Positions 41,601 to 47,695 of a DNA stretch of 64,000 bases are shown piece by piece. Positions within the stretch are counted from its first letter, which is position 1, and the number at the start of each line of letters is the position of its first letter. The DNA is from Bedellia somnulentella (taxonomy: Eukaryota > Arthropoda > Insecta > Lepidoptera > Bedelliidae). The notes below the pieces were generated by a model. It worked only from the letters and a program-made list of their open reading frames with translations. It was not told the origin of the DNA and searched no databases. The translations under genes and the position numbers were made by a program. The DNA lies in assembly GCA_963576735.1 (NCBI GenBank), contig OY755184.1:3348001-3412000 (forward strand), read 5' to 3'.

Positions 41601-44396
41601 ATGCTATTAACAACCGAGGCTATCATGCAGAGAAGCTAGGAGGGTTCAAATTCCAAGTCGGGCCTACAACAATGTGTTTTCTAAAGTTATATGTGTGGTT
41701 AATTTATTATGATTGGTAATGTTTTCCCCTATCAACTTCCAAATGTAGCTGAGGAGTTTCTAACTCTAAAGCTCTGGCTACCCTTTTTTGGGATTTATAG
41801 CTGTGAGTATATGTATGTTTGTATGCATGTGTGTATGTTAACGCTAAGGGAAAACACTGCCCAAGCAAAACGTGGGTACTCTGAATTAAGAATTAGTGCT
41901 ATGGGAACACAATCTGGGTCCTGGATCAGCGCTTGATATTGCCAAGTAGCAAAGCACTGGACTATCATAGGACTTAATTTAAATCTTTTTGTTCATGAAA
42001 ACCTCATGTGGGGATTATTACTAATAAAGAAATACCCGAGGTCGCGGGTTCGATTCCCGCCTGAGTCGAAATTTTCCGTGCCTTTATTTATTATCATAGG
42101 ACTCATAGAATCTGATATATTATTTCCATTAAATCTCTAGAAGGCCCATTTCAATTAAATATCTTAAGCGCAAACTAAATTGACATCCTTGTTACCAGCT
42201 ATAATCTACGGTCAGAACTAACATTTTGTTACTAAGACACCAATTTATTTATTTAAATTATTGGTGACATGCCAGCAGTACAAAAACTTCAGTCATAAAT
42301 ATATGGTACAGTACTTAGTGTTTTTTAACTCAACTCAATGTCCACGCCAAAGAGCTGCTGAGTTCAGAGTACCCAAAGTTTGTACTCAAGCCTTTGCCTT
42401 TTAAGAACGAATAAATTGTCATTCATCAATGAATTTTCTGTTATTGCATTTATCAAATCGTTTTTCATATAATTATCTTAGTTTTTTGTTCGAAACTGTG
42501 TGTTATTTGTGGACGTGCACCTCTTTTACAGGCTCTGCTCAAAAGAATGGAGCGAAAGGTGCAGTCAAGCCATCAGCACAGAAAGGTTCTGCGAAGACTG
42601 CACCTCCAAAACAGGCTGCTGCTGCTGCTGCTGCCGCCGGAACTAAGGCGGGTCAGGGGAAGAAGAAGAAGGGGCATAAGAACCAGCAATATGAGCTTAT
42701 AGTTACGATTAATTTGGTAAGTTATTTGACTTGTTAAGATAGGATATTATTGTTGTTAAAACAACAATATCCCATTTCTAATTGCGGATGCTGTAGAAAA
42801 AGACTTAGGGAATTCGAACTTTTTATGGATTTTATTATGTTAACGTTTATGTACATGTATTTATGTAAGTAGTATTTTTCATTAGAAGACACACATTTTT
42901 ATACGACTAAGGTTAGAATGTGATAACAGAATACGATACTAAGTAAGTGCGAAAGAGCTTTCGGTTTTATATCACGCGATATATACTTAAAAGGTCGCTC
43001 GTGCTCGCTATACTGCAATATACTATATTCCAGTGGTTTGTTGAACACTATTGTGGGTCGCCCACTCGACTTTGAGAAGATCTCATGACGTTTACGAGGT
43101 GTCTGACAAAGAACGAACTATTACGAGAGTAGTAATTGTGAATTTCACGCTTTATTACGCTTTGAACATGAAAATAACTGGAAAATAGACTTCTCAGAAG
43201 CAACACATTTTAATTAGCTCAGGAATGCTTTGGAATTTGAATTTGTTCATAAACATAGATGCAACACTCTTAAATTAATAATTGCTATTGGTTTAGATCG
43301 TTAGGTTTACTCTGAAGTGCCCAGCCCAGGTCCGATTTCCGGGTTAAGAAATCAATTTGTGAGATTTAACTCAGTTTGGTAGGATATTGCTGGCTGAGTC
43401 TCCTACTATCCGGAAATTAAGATGATTACGCGCTTCGAAGAGTACGTTAAGCCGCCCGTCACGTTGCCAATATATTACAGTAATAGTAGTTAAATCCGCC
43501 TACATTTATTAGGCTAGATAGACAAGGCCCTTTCACACAATTATTTCTTTCTACTAGTAGTCTTGAAACCCTTCTCTACCCCGAAAATGAAGTACAATAA
43601 ATAATAACACTTACATACATATACTCACGGCCATCAATCCCAAAACGGTGCAGCCATAGCTGCAGATCTAGAAACTCCTCAGCCACATTTGGAAGTTGGT
43701 AGGGGACAAGATGGCAGAAATATAGTATCGTTGGTGATAGGTCTCCAAACGCATCGCCAAAAATTCACTTAAGACAGAGACGCCTCATACGACACCCGTG
43801 AGGGTAGAAAGGGGTAATGCCATCATAAGCCGGCGCTACACGACATTCAAAATAAACAATACATAATGTGGTCAAATATTAAAACTTTATTCGTTCACGA
43901 GAAAACAATAAAAGAGCTTTAAAACTCCTGCCAGTTTATTTACGAGTTCCAAATTAAAATGTCAATGGCGCCGCTGGACCATAGTGTTGCCAACGCTTTT
44001 GAGCGAAAATGCGCTTGATCTTTTTCATTAGTCAGTGAGAAACATTTGCTGTTATGAAAAGGCACTTAGCCAAATGTAAGCTGAACTTAATTTAGGATTA
44101 ATAAATGAAGGAAAGAAAAATTTCGGCACAGGCGGGAATCGAACCCGTTTTATTTATTAGTACAACATTTTCATGAACAAAAAACATTCCCATAAAAATT
44201 AATTTAGGATGTTGTAAGTTTTAATTAAACATAACTGCGTCAGCGGTCCATGGTGCATGTAGCCCCGGCAAAGACGAGATATAGGCAAAATTCATTTTTG
44301 ATACGCGCTTGTCGTGAATACAATTTGGTTCATAATGATGAATGACATTGATATTTTCAACACCAGCACTTCAACGGTTAAGCGTTTACTTACCAT
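14645..44396 (-). CDS. TpnC: Troponin C gene (six coding exons; this is the genomic span)
   Basis: Calcium-sensing subunit of the thin-filament troponin complex, acting with troponin I and T in muscle. The coding sequence joins 44394-44396, 32877-32907, 31882-32025, 24400-24516, 16360-16491 and 14645-14673. All junctions are GT-AG and in phase, giving 151 residues, the usual insect length. Loop I (21-32) and loop II (57-68) lack the final Glu, and loop III (96-107) is non-canonical with Ser at position 12. Only loop IV (132-143, [12 protein letters not shown]) is complete. Near the C-terminus it has the insect troponin C signature [12 protein letters not shown] single working site IV is known for insect TpnC4/F1-type isoforms, so I place it nearest that type by inference. 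Introns total ~29 kb and are full of SINE-1. Confidence 0.9.
14813..15427. mobile_element. Harbinger-like MITE carrying a SINE-1
   Basis: Terminal inverted repeats GGCCTCGTTCACACGGC / GGCTTGGTTCACACGGC (reverse end) extend to about 24 bp with few mismatches. TAA flanks both sides (14810-14812, 15428-15430). Without the nested SINE-1 the element is ~350 bp. It encodes no protein. Confidence 0.7.
15125..15381 (-). repeat. SINE-1 copy nested in the MITE
   Basis: The AAAGAAAC duplication (15117-15124, 15382-15389) fixes both ends. The tail has become a CA repeat. The element's 5' end is GCTGTGTAGTGTCGG. Confidence 0.9.
15451..15770 (-). repeat. SINE-2 copy
   Basis: Reverse tRNA-headed SINE: tail side at 15451, box B as GGATTTGAACCC at 15715-15726, box A region near 15755-15770. 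Confidence 0.75.
16021..16270 (-). repeat. SINE-1 copy, subfamily A
   Basis: Full length, CATA tail to CACTACGCAGC. Confidence 0.9.
16360..16491 (-). CDS. TpnC: Troponin C exon 5
   Basis: Residues from [13 protein letters not shown] through the linker helix to loop IV ([11 protein letters not shown]). Acceptor TTTCCAG, donor G|GTACGG. Enters at phase 1 and leaves at phase 1, matching exons 4 and 6. Confidence 0.95.
16588..16799 (-). repeat. SINE-1 copy, subfamily B, tail missing
   Basis: Has ACATATGGAAGTTGATAGGGG and AAGTCGGCACAAGACGGC; small internal deletions. Confidence 0.8.
17005..17475 (+). repeat. GGGTTCCGTAG-type repeat, diverged
   Basis: The ends TTAGGGTTCCGTAAT and TACGGAACCCTCGATGAGCG match the repeat at 9316. 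A SINE-1 fragment (17027-17092, minus) sits inside. Confidence 0.55.
18200..18505 (+). repeat. SINE-2 copy
   Basis: tRNA-like start (AGTGGGTAGACCACC...GGTTCTAATCCC), then the body CCTATCACGTGAGTACACT and the end ...CGACGTAAACGTTT. Confidence 0.75.
18506..19320. other. Intron of troponin C, little recognised
   Basis: No coding signal. A weak SINE-1 remnant (minus) lies near 18896-18960. Confidence 0.4.
19322..19562 (+). repeat. SINE-1 copy
   Basis: Plus strand, GCTGTGTAGTGTCGGC... to GAGTATATGTATGTA. Confidence 0.85.
19563..20782. other. Intron of troponin C, nothing recognised
   Basis: 1.2 kb without visible exons or known repeats. The stretch near 20570-20700 is somewhat more GC-rich. Confidence 0.4.
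20783..20915 (-). repeat. LINE-A fragment, degenerate
   Basis: Reverse of the LINE-A 3' coding end (GGGTAGGCAAAGA...ACCTTGTACGATCCTGACA). Confidence 0.5.
20916..22184. other. Intron of troponin C, nothing firm
   Basis: Includes a small GC-richer island (21610-21710). A minus-strand frame starting there has no family resemblance, and I do not call it a gene. Confidence 0.4.
22185..22645 (+). pseudogene. LINE-A reverse transcriptase 3' fragment
   Basis: An open frame (22387-22610) encodes [20 protein letters not shown], then [19 protein letters not shown], ending SAYPNGN. It is followed by GGCGTGAGTATATA and a TATG-rich tail. The part before 22270 is a more decayed piece of the same region. 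Confidence 0.85.
22743..23357 (+). repeat. SINE-1 copy split by an insertion
   Basis: The 5' half (22743-22880) and 3' end (about 23295-23357, GCCGTGAGTATATGTATG) are separated by ~410 bp. The inserted part has an A-rich stretch and a short segment (TAGAAAAGAATAGAATAAGG) that looks like a reversed LINE 3' end. Confidence 0.6.
23358..23917. other. Intron of troponin C, nothing recognised
   Basis: No coding or family signal. A weak SINE-1-like remnant lies near 23700-23830. Confidence 0.35.
23918..24295 (-). repeat. SINE-2 copy
   Basis: Near-complete reverse copy: ATATCCCCGAAGGGGTTGGC at the tail end, GACCCGGGATTTAAAC (box B) near the head. Confidence 0.85.
24400..24516 (-). CDS. TpnC: Troponin C exon 4
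   Basis: Encodes the end of loop II (SGKLNFDSF), helix D/E ([18 protein letters not shown]) and the start of loop III (RLYDKE). Acceptor TTTCAG, donor G|GTACTA. Phases match exons 3 and 5. Confidence 0.95.
24650..24856 (+). repeat. SINE-1 copy, subfamily B, 5'-truncated
   Basis: From CCCACAAGTGTTGTAAGAGG to CATATGTATATATATG. Confidence 0.8.
24902..25153 (-). repeat. SINE-1 copy, subfamily A
   Basis: Minus strand with a 20-bp internal duplication of AAAGGTTGTTGGTGATG. Its end abuts the SINE-3 composite. Confidence 0.85.
25164..26721. mobile_element. SINE-3 composite: two opposed units with a Helitron between
   Basis: Bounded by the 13-bp direct repeat AGCAAATTAAATT (25151-25163 and 26722-26734). 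The left unit (25164-25469) is minus, with its tRNA-like domain at 25187-25260. The right unit (26448-26721) is plus, with its tRNA-like domain at 26565-26638 followed by a tail and another head segment ending GATTTAAATTA. The Helitron at 25470-26447 is a later insertion. Confidence 0.75.
25470..26447 (+). mobile_element. Non-autonomous Helitron
   Basis: Starts TCTATACTTATAATAAATC after an A and ends GAAGCTGGGACGATCCACTAG before a T, as expected for Helitron insertion at A^T. It has an internal TCTG/TCCG tract and codes for nothing recognisable. Confidence 0.75.
26735..27180. other. Intron of troponin C, nothing recognised
   Basis: No coding or repeat family seen. Confidence 0.35.
27181..27415 (+). 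repeat. SINE-1 copy, diverged
   Basis: Plus strand; ends AACCGTGAGTATATGTACG. Confidence 0.8.
27648..27900 (+). repeat. SINE-1 copy, subfamily A
   Basis: Near-consensus full-length copy from GCTGTGTAGTGTCGGC to GAGTATATGTATG. Confidence 0.9.
28049..28880 (-). pseudogene. LINE-D C-terminus with endonuclease-like domain
   Basis: A 244-codon minus-strand frame (28875 to 28141) matches the C-terminus of the element at 61585-63430. It has a zinc-binding cluster (Cys53, Cys55, His64 or His65, Cys69), then ARG-rich [11 protein letters not shown], then KRPDG (112-113 PD) and VWDATCVD (Asp129). That order of CCHC plus PD...D resembles the restriction-like endonuclease of R2/R4/NeSL-type LINEs; this clade placement is inference. 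The 5' side is truncated. A T run at 28049-28065 is its poly(A) tail on the minus strand. The frame itself is still open, suggesting a fairly recent insertion. Confidence 0.8.
29005..29262 (+). repeat. SINE-1 copy
   Basis: Flanked by TGGGAGTTAAAA (28993-29004) and TGGGAGTCAAAA (29263-29274), a 12-bp duplication with one change. Confidence 0.9.
29335..29860 (+). repeat. SINE-2 copy interrupted by SINE-1
   Basis: The SINE-2 head (to about 29480) and end (29762-29860, ACCCCTTCGGGGATAAACGGCG) flank a later SINE-1. Confidence 0.7.
29493..29749 (-). repeat. SINE-1 copy nested in SINE-2
   Basis: 12-bp duplication AATAGATATATA at 29481-29492 and 29750-29761. Confidence 0.9.
29861..30454. other. Intron of troponin C, nothing recognised
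   Basis: AT-rich; short frames without resemblance to known families. Confidence 0.35.
30455..30612 (+). repeat. SINE-1 copy, 3'-truncated
   Basis: 5' end to TTTTACCACATTTTC. Confidence 0.85.
30613..30974. other. Intron of troponin C, nothing recognised
   Basis: No gene or clear repeat. Confidence 0.35.
30985..31228 (-). repeat. SINE-1 copy
   Basis: 10-bp duplication ATACAGATAC (30975-30984, 31229-31238). Mixed A/B features. Confidence 0.9.
31239..31608. other. Intron of troponin C, nothing recognised
   Basis: AT-rich, no signal. Confidence 0.35.
31609..31852 (+). repeat. SINE-1 copy, ends close to an exon
   Basis: Full-length plus-strand copy. Its TATG tail ends only ~30 bp from the donor side of troponin C exon 3 (31882). 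Confidence 0.9.
31882..32025 (-). CDS. TpnC: Troponin C exon 3
   Basis: Encodes [20 protein letters not shown] (loop I, last position Lys) to DSEDVD of loop II. Acceptor TTTTTCAG, donor G|GTAAGA. Enters at phase 1 and leaves at phase 1. Confidence 0.95.
32143..32323 (-). repeat. SINE-1 fragment, degenerate
   Basis: Retains AAAAAGCCCCAATACCCTTAG and the reversed 5' end. Confidence 0.65.
32324..32876. other. Troponin C intron 2, nothing recognised
   Basis: AT-rich intron. Confidence 0.35.
32877..32907 (-). CDS. TpnC: Troponin C exon 2
   Basis: 31 bases encoding [10 protein letters not shown] plus one base, between TTTCAG and A|GTAAGT. Joins to exon 3 as ...ITMLRRAF and upstream to a phase-0 exon. 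Confidence 0.9.
33000..33230 (-). repeat. LINE-A fragment
   Basis: Reverse 3' region: CATA tail, TTTGCGTAGGTAGAGACTATTG and the TTGTACGATCCTAACAAACC block. Confidence 0.65.
33377..33628 (-). repeat. SINE-1 copy, subfamily A
   Basis: Full length on the minus strand. Confidence 0.9.
33793..34112 (-). repeat. SINE-2 copy
   Basis: Reverse copy with ATATCCCCGAACGGG and, near the head, GGCCCGACCCGGTATTG. Confidence 0.8.
34117..34566 (-). repeat. Old SINE-1 copy split by a younger one
   Basis: Diverged minus-strand pieces 34117-34241 and 34514-34566 flank the plus-strand copy. Confidence 0.65.
34254..34501 (+). repeat. SINE-1 copy nested in SINE-1
   Basis: 12-bp duplication CAAAACCCCAAA (34242-34253, 34502-34513). 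Confidence 0.9.
34567..35002. other. Troponin C intron 1, nothing recognised
   Basis: AT-rich, no signal. Confidence 0.35.
35014..35284 (-). repeat. SINE-1 copy, subfamily B
   Basis: 11-bp duplication ATTTTCAACTT (35003-35013, 35285-35295). The terminal ~23 bp (CATTCTAAGCC.GCACTACACGG) is present twice in tandem. Confidence 0.9.
35484..35712 (+). repeat. SINE-1 copy, diverged, no tail
   Basis: Plus strand, ends TTAGGGATTTACAGCCGT. Confidence 0.75.
35713..36145. other. Troponin C intron 1, nothing recognised
   Basis: AT-rich, no signal. Confidence 0.35.
36146..36370 (-). repeat. SINE-1 copy
   Basis: Minus strand with an internal deletion of the TTTGGAAAGTTGAG region. Confidence 0.85.
36586..36835 (-). 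repeat. SINE-2 copy, head missing
   Basis: Reverse copy from ATATCCCCGAAGGGATTGGC to CTCACGATCTTTTCCCTCAC. Confidence 0.8.
36836..37284. other. Troponin C intron 1, nothing firm
   Basis: Holds a minus-strand AAG|GTAAGTTC donor-like site (37079-37090) with a TATTTATAA upstream, but no ATG fits it. Confidence 0.35.
37285..38250 (+). pseudogene. LINE-C, 3' end of a non-LTR retrotransposon
   Basis: The frame at 37402-37800 encodes the region after the reverse transcriptase core ([14 protein letters not shown], then [27 protein letters not shown] and [10 protein letters not shown]). The family is common in insects. The frame before it is broken but continues the same protein (CWGGAGKTF). The 3' untranslated part has a TATA/TATG microsatellite (37859-37985), AATAAATACATTTTATT and a TTA-repeat tail (38230-38250). 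It is 5'-truncated. Confidence 0.75.
37859..37985. repeat. TA/TG microsatellite
   Basis: Runs of TATA, TATG and TGTG inside the LINE-C 3' part. Confidence 0.85.
38272..38462 (-). repeat. Small Helitron-like repeat
   Basis: Reverse of the family at 53326 (GGAATTTCTAGTCAA, CTCAGACCTACC, GGTTCAGCCGTTTCGG). Confidence 0.55.
38478..38719 (-). repeat. SINE-1 copy
   Basis: Minus strand, A/B mixed; ends ACCGGCACT. Confidence 0.85.
38985..39113 (+). repeat. SINE-1 fragment
   Basis: Diverged 5' and central part; interrupted by the next copy. Confidence 0.6.
39122..39372 (-). repeat. SINE-1 copy nested in SINE-1
   Basis: Short AAAATAT duplication (39115-39121, 39373-39379). The host copy appears to resume at 39380-39440. 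Confidence 0.85.
39625..39997 (+). repeat. SINE-2, complete copy
   Basis: 11-bp duplication ATTTCTTTGAT (39614-39624, 39998-40008) fixes the 373-bp length. The head has box A ATAGCCCAGTGGG and a box-B-like GTTGCAATCCTGGG. It ends in an ATGTT-repeat tail. A young GGACACTAGATGGCGCTGCC insertion is present at ~39903. Confidence 0.85.
40318..40450 (-). repeat. Small Helitron-like repeat fragment
   Basis: CTCAGACCTACCGAG and GAGGAGTTTGGTGACAAA blocks as at 38272. Confidence 0.45.
40490..40640 (+). repeat. SINE-2 fragment, diverged
   Basis: Box-B-like GGTTTTAAATCTCG and GCTAGCGGTGAGG. Confidence 0.45.
40822..40882 (+). CDS. Candidate exon, possible alternative N-terminus of the calmodulin-like gene
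   Basis: 61 bases between TTTTGTTCCAG and G|GTAAAC. The phase-0 reading gives [20 protein letters not shown] and leaves one base, which fits the start of the exon at 42532. A second frame ([20 protein letters not shown]) is also open; joined to the next exon it runs only to a stop inside it, so I prefer the first. The exon lies inside intron 1 of troponin C, on the other strand. Confidence 0.5.
40923..40997 (+). repeat. SINE-1 5' fragment
   Basis: TGTGTAGTGCC... to AAAGGCGACTAAAAC; diverged. Confidence 0.6.
41169..41455 (+). repeat. Repeat with GTTGTGAGGTTTCACTCACAAC hairpin
   Basis: Closely similar to 58418-58733 and more distantly to 56530-56792. Carries a short perfect hairpin at the start and, at the end, GAATAAATGTTTTC followed by TTTC repeats. 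The AATAAA signal suggests the 3' end of a retroelement; no protein remains. Confidence 0.6.
41606..41833 (+). repeat. SINE-2 head joined to a SINE-1 (B) 3' end
   Basis: 41606-41710 is a SINE-2 head (GGGTTCAAATTCC). 41724-41833 is the SINE-1 3' half. SINE-2-like sequence seems to resume after it (AAGCAAAACGTGGGTACTCTG). Confidence 0.65.
41975..42091. mobile_element. SINE-3, short inverted-type copy
   Basis: 12-bp duplication TATCATAGGACT (41963-41974, 42092-42103). The left part is the head segment in reverse (AATTTAAATC...ACTAATAAA). The right part is the last third of the tRNA-like domain in forward orientation with the TTTATTTATT tail. Confidence 0.8.
42329..42392 (-). repeat. SINE-2 fragment
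   Basis: Reverse fragment with TTCAGAGTACCCAAAGTTTG. Confidence 0.5.
42532..42716 (+). CDS. Candidate exon, Lys/Ala-rich, possible alternative N-terminus of the calmodulin-like gene
   Basis: Strong acceptor (CCTCTTTTACAG) and donor (GTAAGT). One frame is open throughout: [16 protein letters not shown], a run of eight Ala, [15 protein letters not shown], then [11 protein letters not shown]. It has no known domain; low-complexity basic linkers of this kind occur as N-terminal extensions. It takes one base from 40822 and ends at phase 0, exactly the phase in which exon 2 of the calmodulin-like gene (48845) begins. It could therefore supply an alternative basic N-terminus. It could equally belong to a separate gene. 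Local codon composition is richer in G and C than the surroundings. Confidence 0.6.
42717..43290. other. Intergenic/intronic, nothing recognised
   Basis: No exon or repeat family seen. Confidence 0.35.
43290..43490 (+). repeat. Diverged tRNA-type SINE
   Basis: CCGATTTCCGGGTTAAGAAATC and CGCTTCGAAGAGTACGTTAAGC resemble a common lepidopteran SINE body. Ends not fixed. Confidence 0.4.
43613..43855 (-). repeat. SINE-1 copy, subfamily B
   Basis: Minus strand, with ACATTTGGAAGTTGGTAGGGG. Confidence 0.8.
44109..44198. mobile_element. SINE-3, short inverted-type copy
   Basis: 12-bp duplication TTAATTTAGGAT (44097-44108, 44199-44210). Reversed tail and T-arm on the left; forward tail plus head segment on the right. 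Confidence 0.75.
44394..44396 (-). CDS. TpnC: Troponin C exon 1: start codon only
   Basis: On the minus strand AATACAAA ATG is followed at once by GTAAGTAAAC, a near-perfect donor. The phase-0 exit matches exon 2, which needs an upstream start. A first intron directly after the ATG is known in calmodulin-family genes. The predicted protein starts [11 protein letters not shown]. It is the best candidate I found between 32.9 and 47 kb, but proof needs a transcript. Confidence 0.65.
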
Positions 44397-44430
44397 TTTG
44401 TATTTCTCAAAAGAAAGCTCTCAATAGAGT

Positions 44431-44438
44431 TTTATATA
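44431..44438 (-). promoter_or_regulatory. Possible TATA box of troponin C
   Basis: TATATAAA on the minus strand, 35 bases before the ATG. This would leave a leader of only ~12 bases. Alternatively CTTTCTTTTGAG next to the ATG is an acceptor and the promoter lies further upstream. Confidence 0.35.
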
Positions 44439-44747
44439 TTATGTGGTAGTTAAAAAAAAAACAAAAATGTTTCTTTTTACTATAAATTTATTATTTATAT
44501 ATATATTTCTTTGTACTTGTTCATATACATATAAATACGTTTTTGTTTTAGAATAGGCACTATAATGGTTGTAAATTAAGCGTAATTATTATGTTTTTCC
44601 TTTCATATAAACTATTGGTGAAGACTTTTAACTGGCATCGATGCTATGTACTGTTACTTATATTGTTGTTATTTAGCTGTAAGTCTTCCAAATAAATAAA
44701 CATTAACAGTGCTTTAATATTTTGGGAAGTTTAGCATTTAGCATTTT

Positions 44748-44932
44748 AAAAACATATACTCAAGGCCATTAATCTCTAAAAGGGGTAGCCAGAGTTTCAG
44801 AGCTAGAAACTCCTTAGCCACATTTGGAAGTTGATAGGGGAATGATGGTAGAAAGAAATAAAGTATCGTTGGTGATGGGTCTCCAACCGTATCGCCCAAA
44901 AACCACTTAAAGAGCCGCATACCCTTATTATG
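44748..44932 (-). repeat. SINE-1 copy, subfamily B, 5'-truncated
   Basis: Minus strand; stops after ACCCTTATT. Confidence 0.8.
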
Positions 44933-45530
44933 TATTTAATTAATTAGCTACTAGCTGATACCATGATAACTGAAAAGTTTTCGAAACGTCGGGCTTTAAA
45001 AATAATGTAATAACACCCGATTAAAATATCCGAAAATAAAAAAATGTTTTAATTATAATTGTGCAATCGTGAAAATCTTAGAAAATACTAGCTACTAGCT
45101 GTTAGAACGATTTTGGAATTAAGTCGTGTAAAAGCGGATTTATATCTAAAATGGGCATTTGAGTATAGCGCCTTATAGCTAGTTTAATGCGCCATGTTGG
45201 CTAACTGTGTTACTAAACGAATTATTTTCACAAAATTTTACAGTTGATTCGAATCTTTTGACAACGTTCTATTTTAGATTTAAATTGCTCCTTTTTGTTT
45301 GTTTATCATTTTGTTATCTGTTTGATGAATTTTCAGTGGCATTTTATTAAAACTGGCATTTACACCTTTAACCCGCAAAGAGAGGTCGGAGCTTATAGCA
45401 TTCGTAGCTAAAATCTTATAATTTGCTACATTTATTGAAAATTGAGCCTATTGCGTTACCTCACGTGTTTGTTAATTTTTCATGAGGATGTCTGGTGCAT
45501 TGTGCAAATTTTAGAGACACATTATTGTGC
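44933..45530. other. Region between the divergent EF-hand genes, nothing recognised
   Basis: AT-rich; any shared regulatory elements would lie here or in 45798-47611, but none is recognisable. Confidence 0.35.
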
Positions 45531-45797
45531 CATGTAGAGCTTGCTTAGAATGTTACTACCCCATTTACCGAAGGGTGTCGTAAGAGGCGACTAACGGTAC
45601 GTAACGGTTTTTTAAGTGGTTTTAGGGTGAGGTGTTTGGAGACCCACCACCAACGATACTTTATTTCTAGCATCTTGTCCCTCATCAACTTCCAAATGTG
45701 GCTTAGAATTAGAAGTGTCTAGCTCAGAAGTTGTGGCTACCCCTTTTTGGGATTTATGGCCGTGAGTCTCCGTGAGTATATGTGTGTATGCATGTTT
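45531..45797 (+). repeat. SINE-1 copy, subfamily B
   Basis: Plus strand, with a small duplication of CGTGAGTCTC near the tail. Confidence 0.85.
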
Positions 45798-46178
45798 CTC
45801 CATTTTATGGTTGATTCGAAGCAATACCTGCTACACCGTGTTGTTTTCCACCCAGTTATATTTGTATAGTATATTTAAAAATATTTTGTCAAGCTATTAA
45901 CGCGTTCTGTTGTATCGTTATTGTATCATCGTACGTTTTTGGGTGCTATTTTGATTTGTGGTCTTTGTATGTTTTGTAACTGTATTTTAGTTTCGAAAGA
46001 AATAATTTATTGACATAGCATACTTACAATGATATATAACAAGAATAAAGTTAGCCCCAAAGTAATAACTAACAGGTGCCATTGATTGACTTATGTGATA
46101 ATAAATCAGCAATATATTTAATACCATATAAATACCATCCAAGACTGAGACACCAAAATTAATAATCATTATATTAAT

Positions 46179-46777
46179 CAGAGATGCGATTTATTTGAAA
46201 TACTTCTATTTAAAATGCAAAATACCTGTTTTGTATTTGGCATTTAAATGCCTTTTAGTAAGAAACATTTTGTATTTTATTTGAAATACCTTTCGATATG
46301 TATTTTGTATTTTTAATACTCATTTCAAAATGCAAAATACTTTATAACTAAGTTTAGCCAATATTAATAGTCAAACGAAATGAAATGAACGAATGACGCT
46401 TATAATGCCGCTGATGGGTTCGAACAACTGGTATTGTTAAAAAGCGTATTAAATAAAGAAAATTGATGTTTAGACTGTTTAGTCTTTCCTTTTCTTTTCG
46501 TTAGTCTAGTTTTTTACATTATTTTAAGTGATTATTATTAATAACAACAGAATTTATTGATACGCATACTGATAAATATAATAAATATCAATATCATTCA
46601 ATTTGGTCAAAAAGAATTTTATTTTGAAAAAGTATTTTGAAAATACCTATTTTGCATTTAGCATTTGAAATACAAAACGTAAAACTATTTGGTATTTTGC
46701 ATTTGAAATAGGAAATTTGAAAAGTATTTTGCATTTTGTATTTAAATGCTTTTTTAAACCTATTTTGTACATCTCTG
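46179..46777. mobile_element. hAT-like non-autonomous element
   Basis: Ends CAGAGATG...CATCTCTG and is flanked by the 8-bp duplication ATATTAAT (46171-46178, 46778-46785), as for hAT transposons. Both ends are filled with many diverged copies, in both orientations, of a TATTTTGCATTTGAAATAC-like unit. 599 bp, no transposase. Confidence 0.75.
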
Positions 46778-46785
46778 ATATTAAT

Positions 46786-47611
46786 GTTGGTCTCAGCGGT
46801 ATTATAACTTTTAAGGCTTTGTCGTTACATTCTTATTTAAAGGTCCTTCCATAATCCATAATCCTCGCTAAATGTATAGTGATACACAAAATAACAGTAT
46901 CTACTTAAAAAGTGGTTGCGAGGTAAATAAAATAAGATAGAGATTGTAGAATAAAATATGGTTGGAGAAGGCTCGTTATCCGATAAAAACAAGGATTAAA
47001 ATATATAAAATAAATATATTCCTAGTACTCAAATGGAATTTAATGGTCTTGATACAAGGCGACACTAAAGTGACATCTATTGGTGGTTGGAACTGACATA
47101 ACATTTATGCTTAACTAATAGTTCTTTAGAATTTACAGAGGTGGCGCTAATCACATATTTAGTTTTTAAAATATCCTCCCTCATTAACTCAAAGAAAAGT
47201 TATCATTTAAACAATATTATTATAAAGTATTTGGTATGGTATAAATACTATTTGGATCAATTTTATAAAATTCTTCTTATTTACCCCGAGCGAAGGTAAA
47301 TATTATTGTCAAATGACAGCAGCCGCGCATTGTACAATAATAGACCGTGTTGGCAATGTTTTGGCGCCAGAAACTTTCAGTTCGGTCGAGCTATCAATAA
47401 TGTCACACTAAAATATTCGGCTATTGACTTAATTTTATACAAAAAGTCGTTTCTTCTAACTAAATTGTTCCGGTCACAGTTCAGTAGAAAACTTTTTGTA
47501 TTACAAACTTTGCAGACTGTTTGCACGTAAAGTTTGGAACAATAAAGTTTTAAATGTTCGTGCTTGTGTGTGAAATTTTCTAGAGGACTTTTCCGAGTGC
47601 CTTTTTGTAAC
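46786..47611. other. Upstream region of the calmodulin-like gene
   Basis: No repeats recognised. TCAGT initiator-like motifs occur at about 47377 and 47481. GC content rises near 47320-47400. There is no clear TATA box. Confidence 0.35.
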
Positions 47612-47695
47612 ATGACTGCGACGGAAGAGATTTACACCAAGGAGTACAAAAGATTGCGGAAATTAACTAAGGATTTTGCCGTTAGACGAGTTTCA
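47612..47695 (+). CDS. Calmodulin-like gene, exon 1 (start)
   Basis: ATG followed by 27 codons with a basic stretch ([19 protein letters not shown]). Donor A|GTAAGT, phase 0. Stops upstream in frame support this ATG. Confidence 0.85.

Noticed and set aside
46190..46770. Simple microsatellite
   Set aside because: The units are imperfect, inverted relative to each other, and framed by hAT-like ends with an 8-bp duplication.
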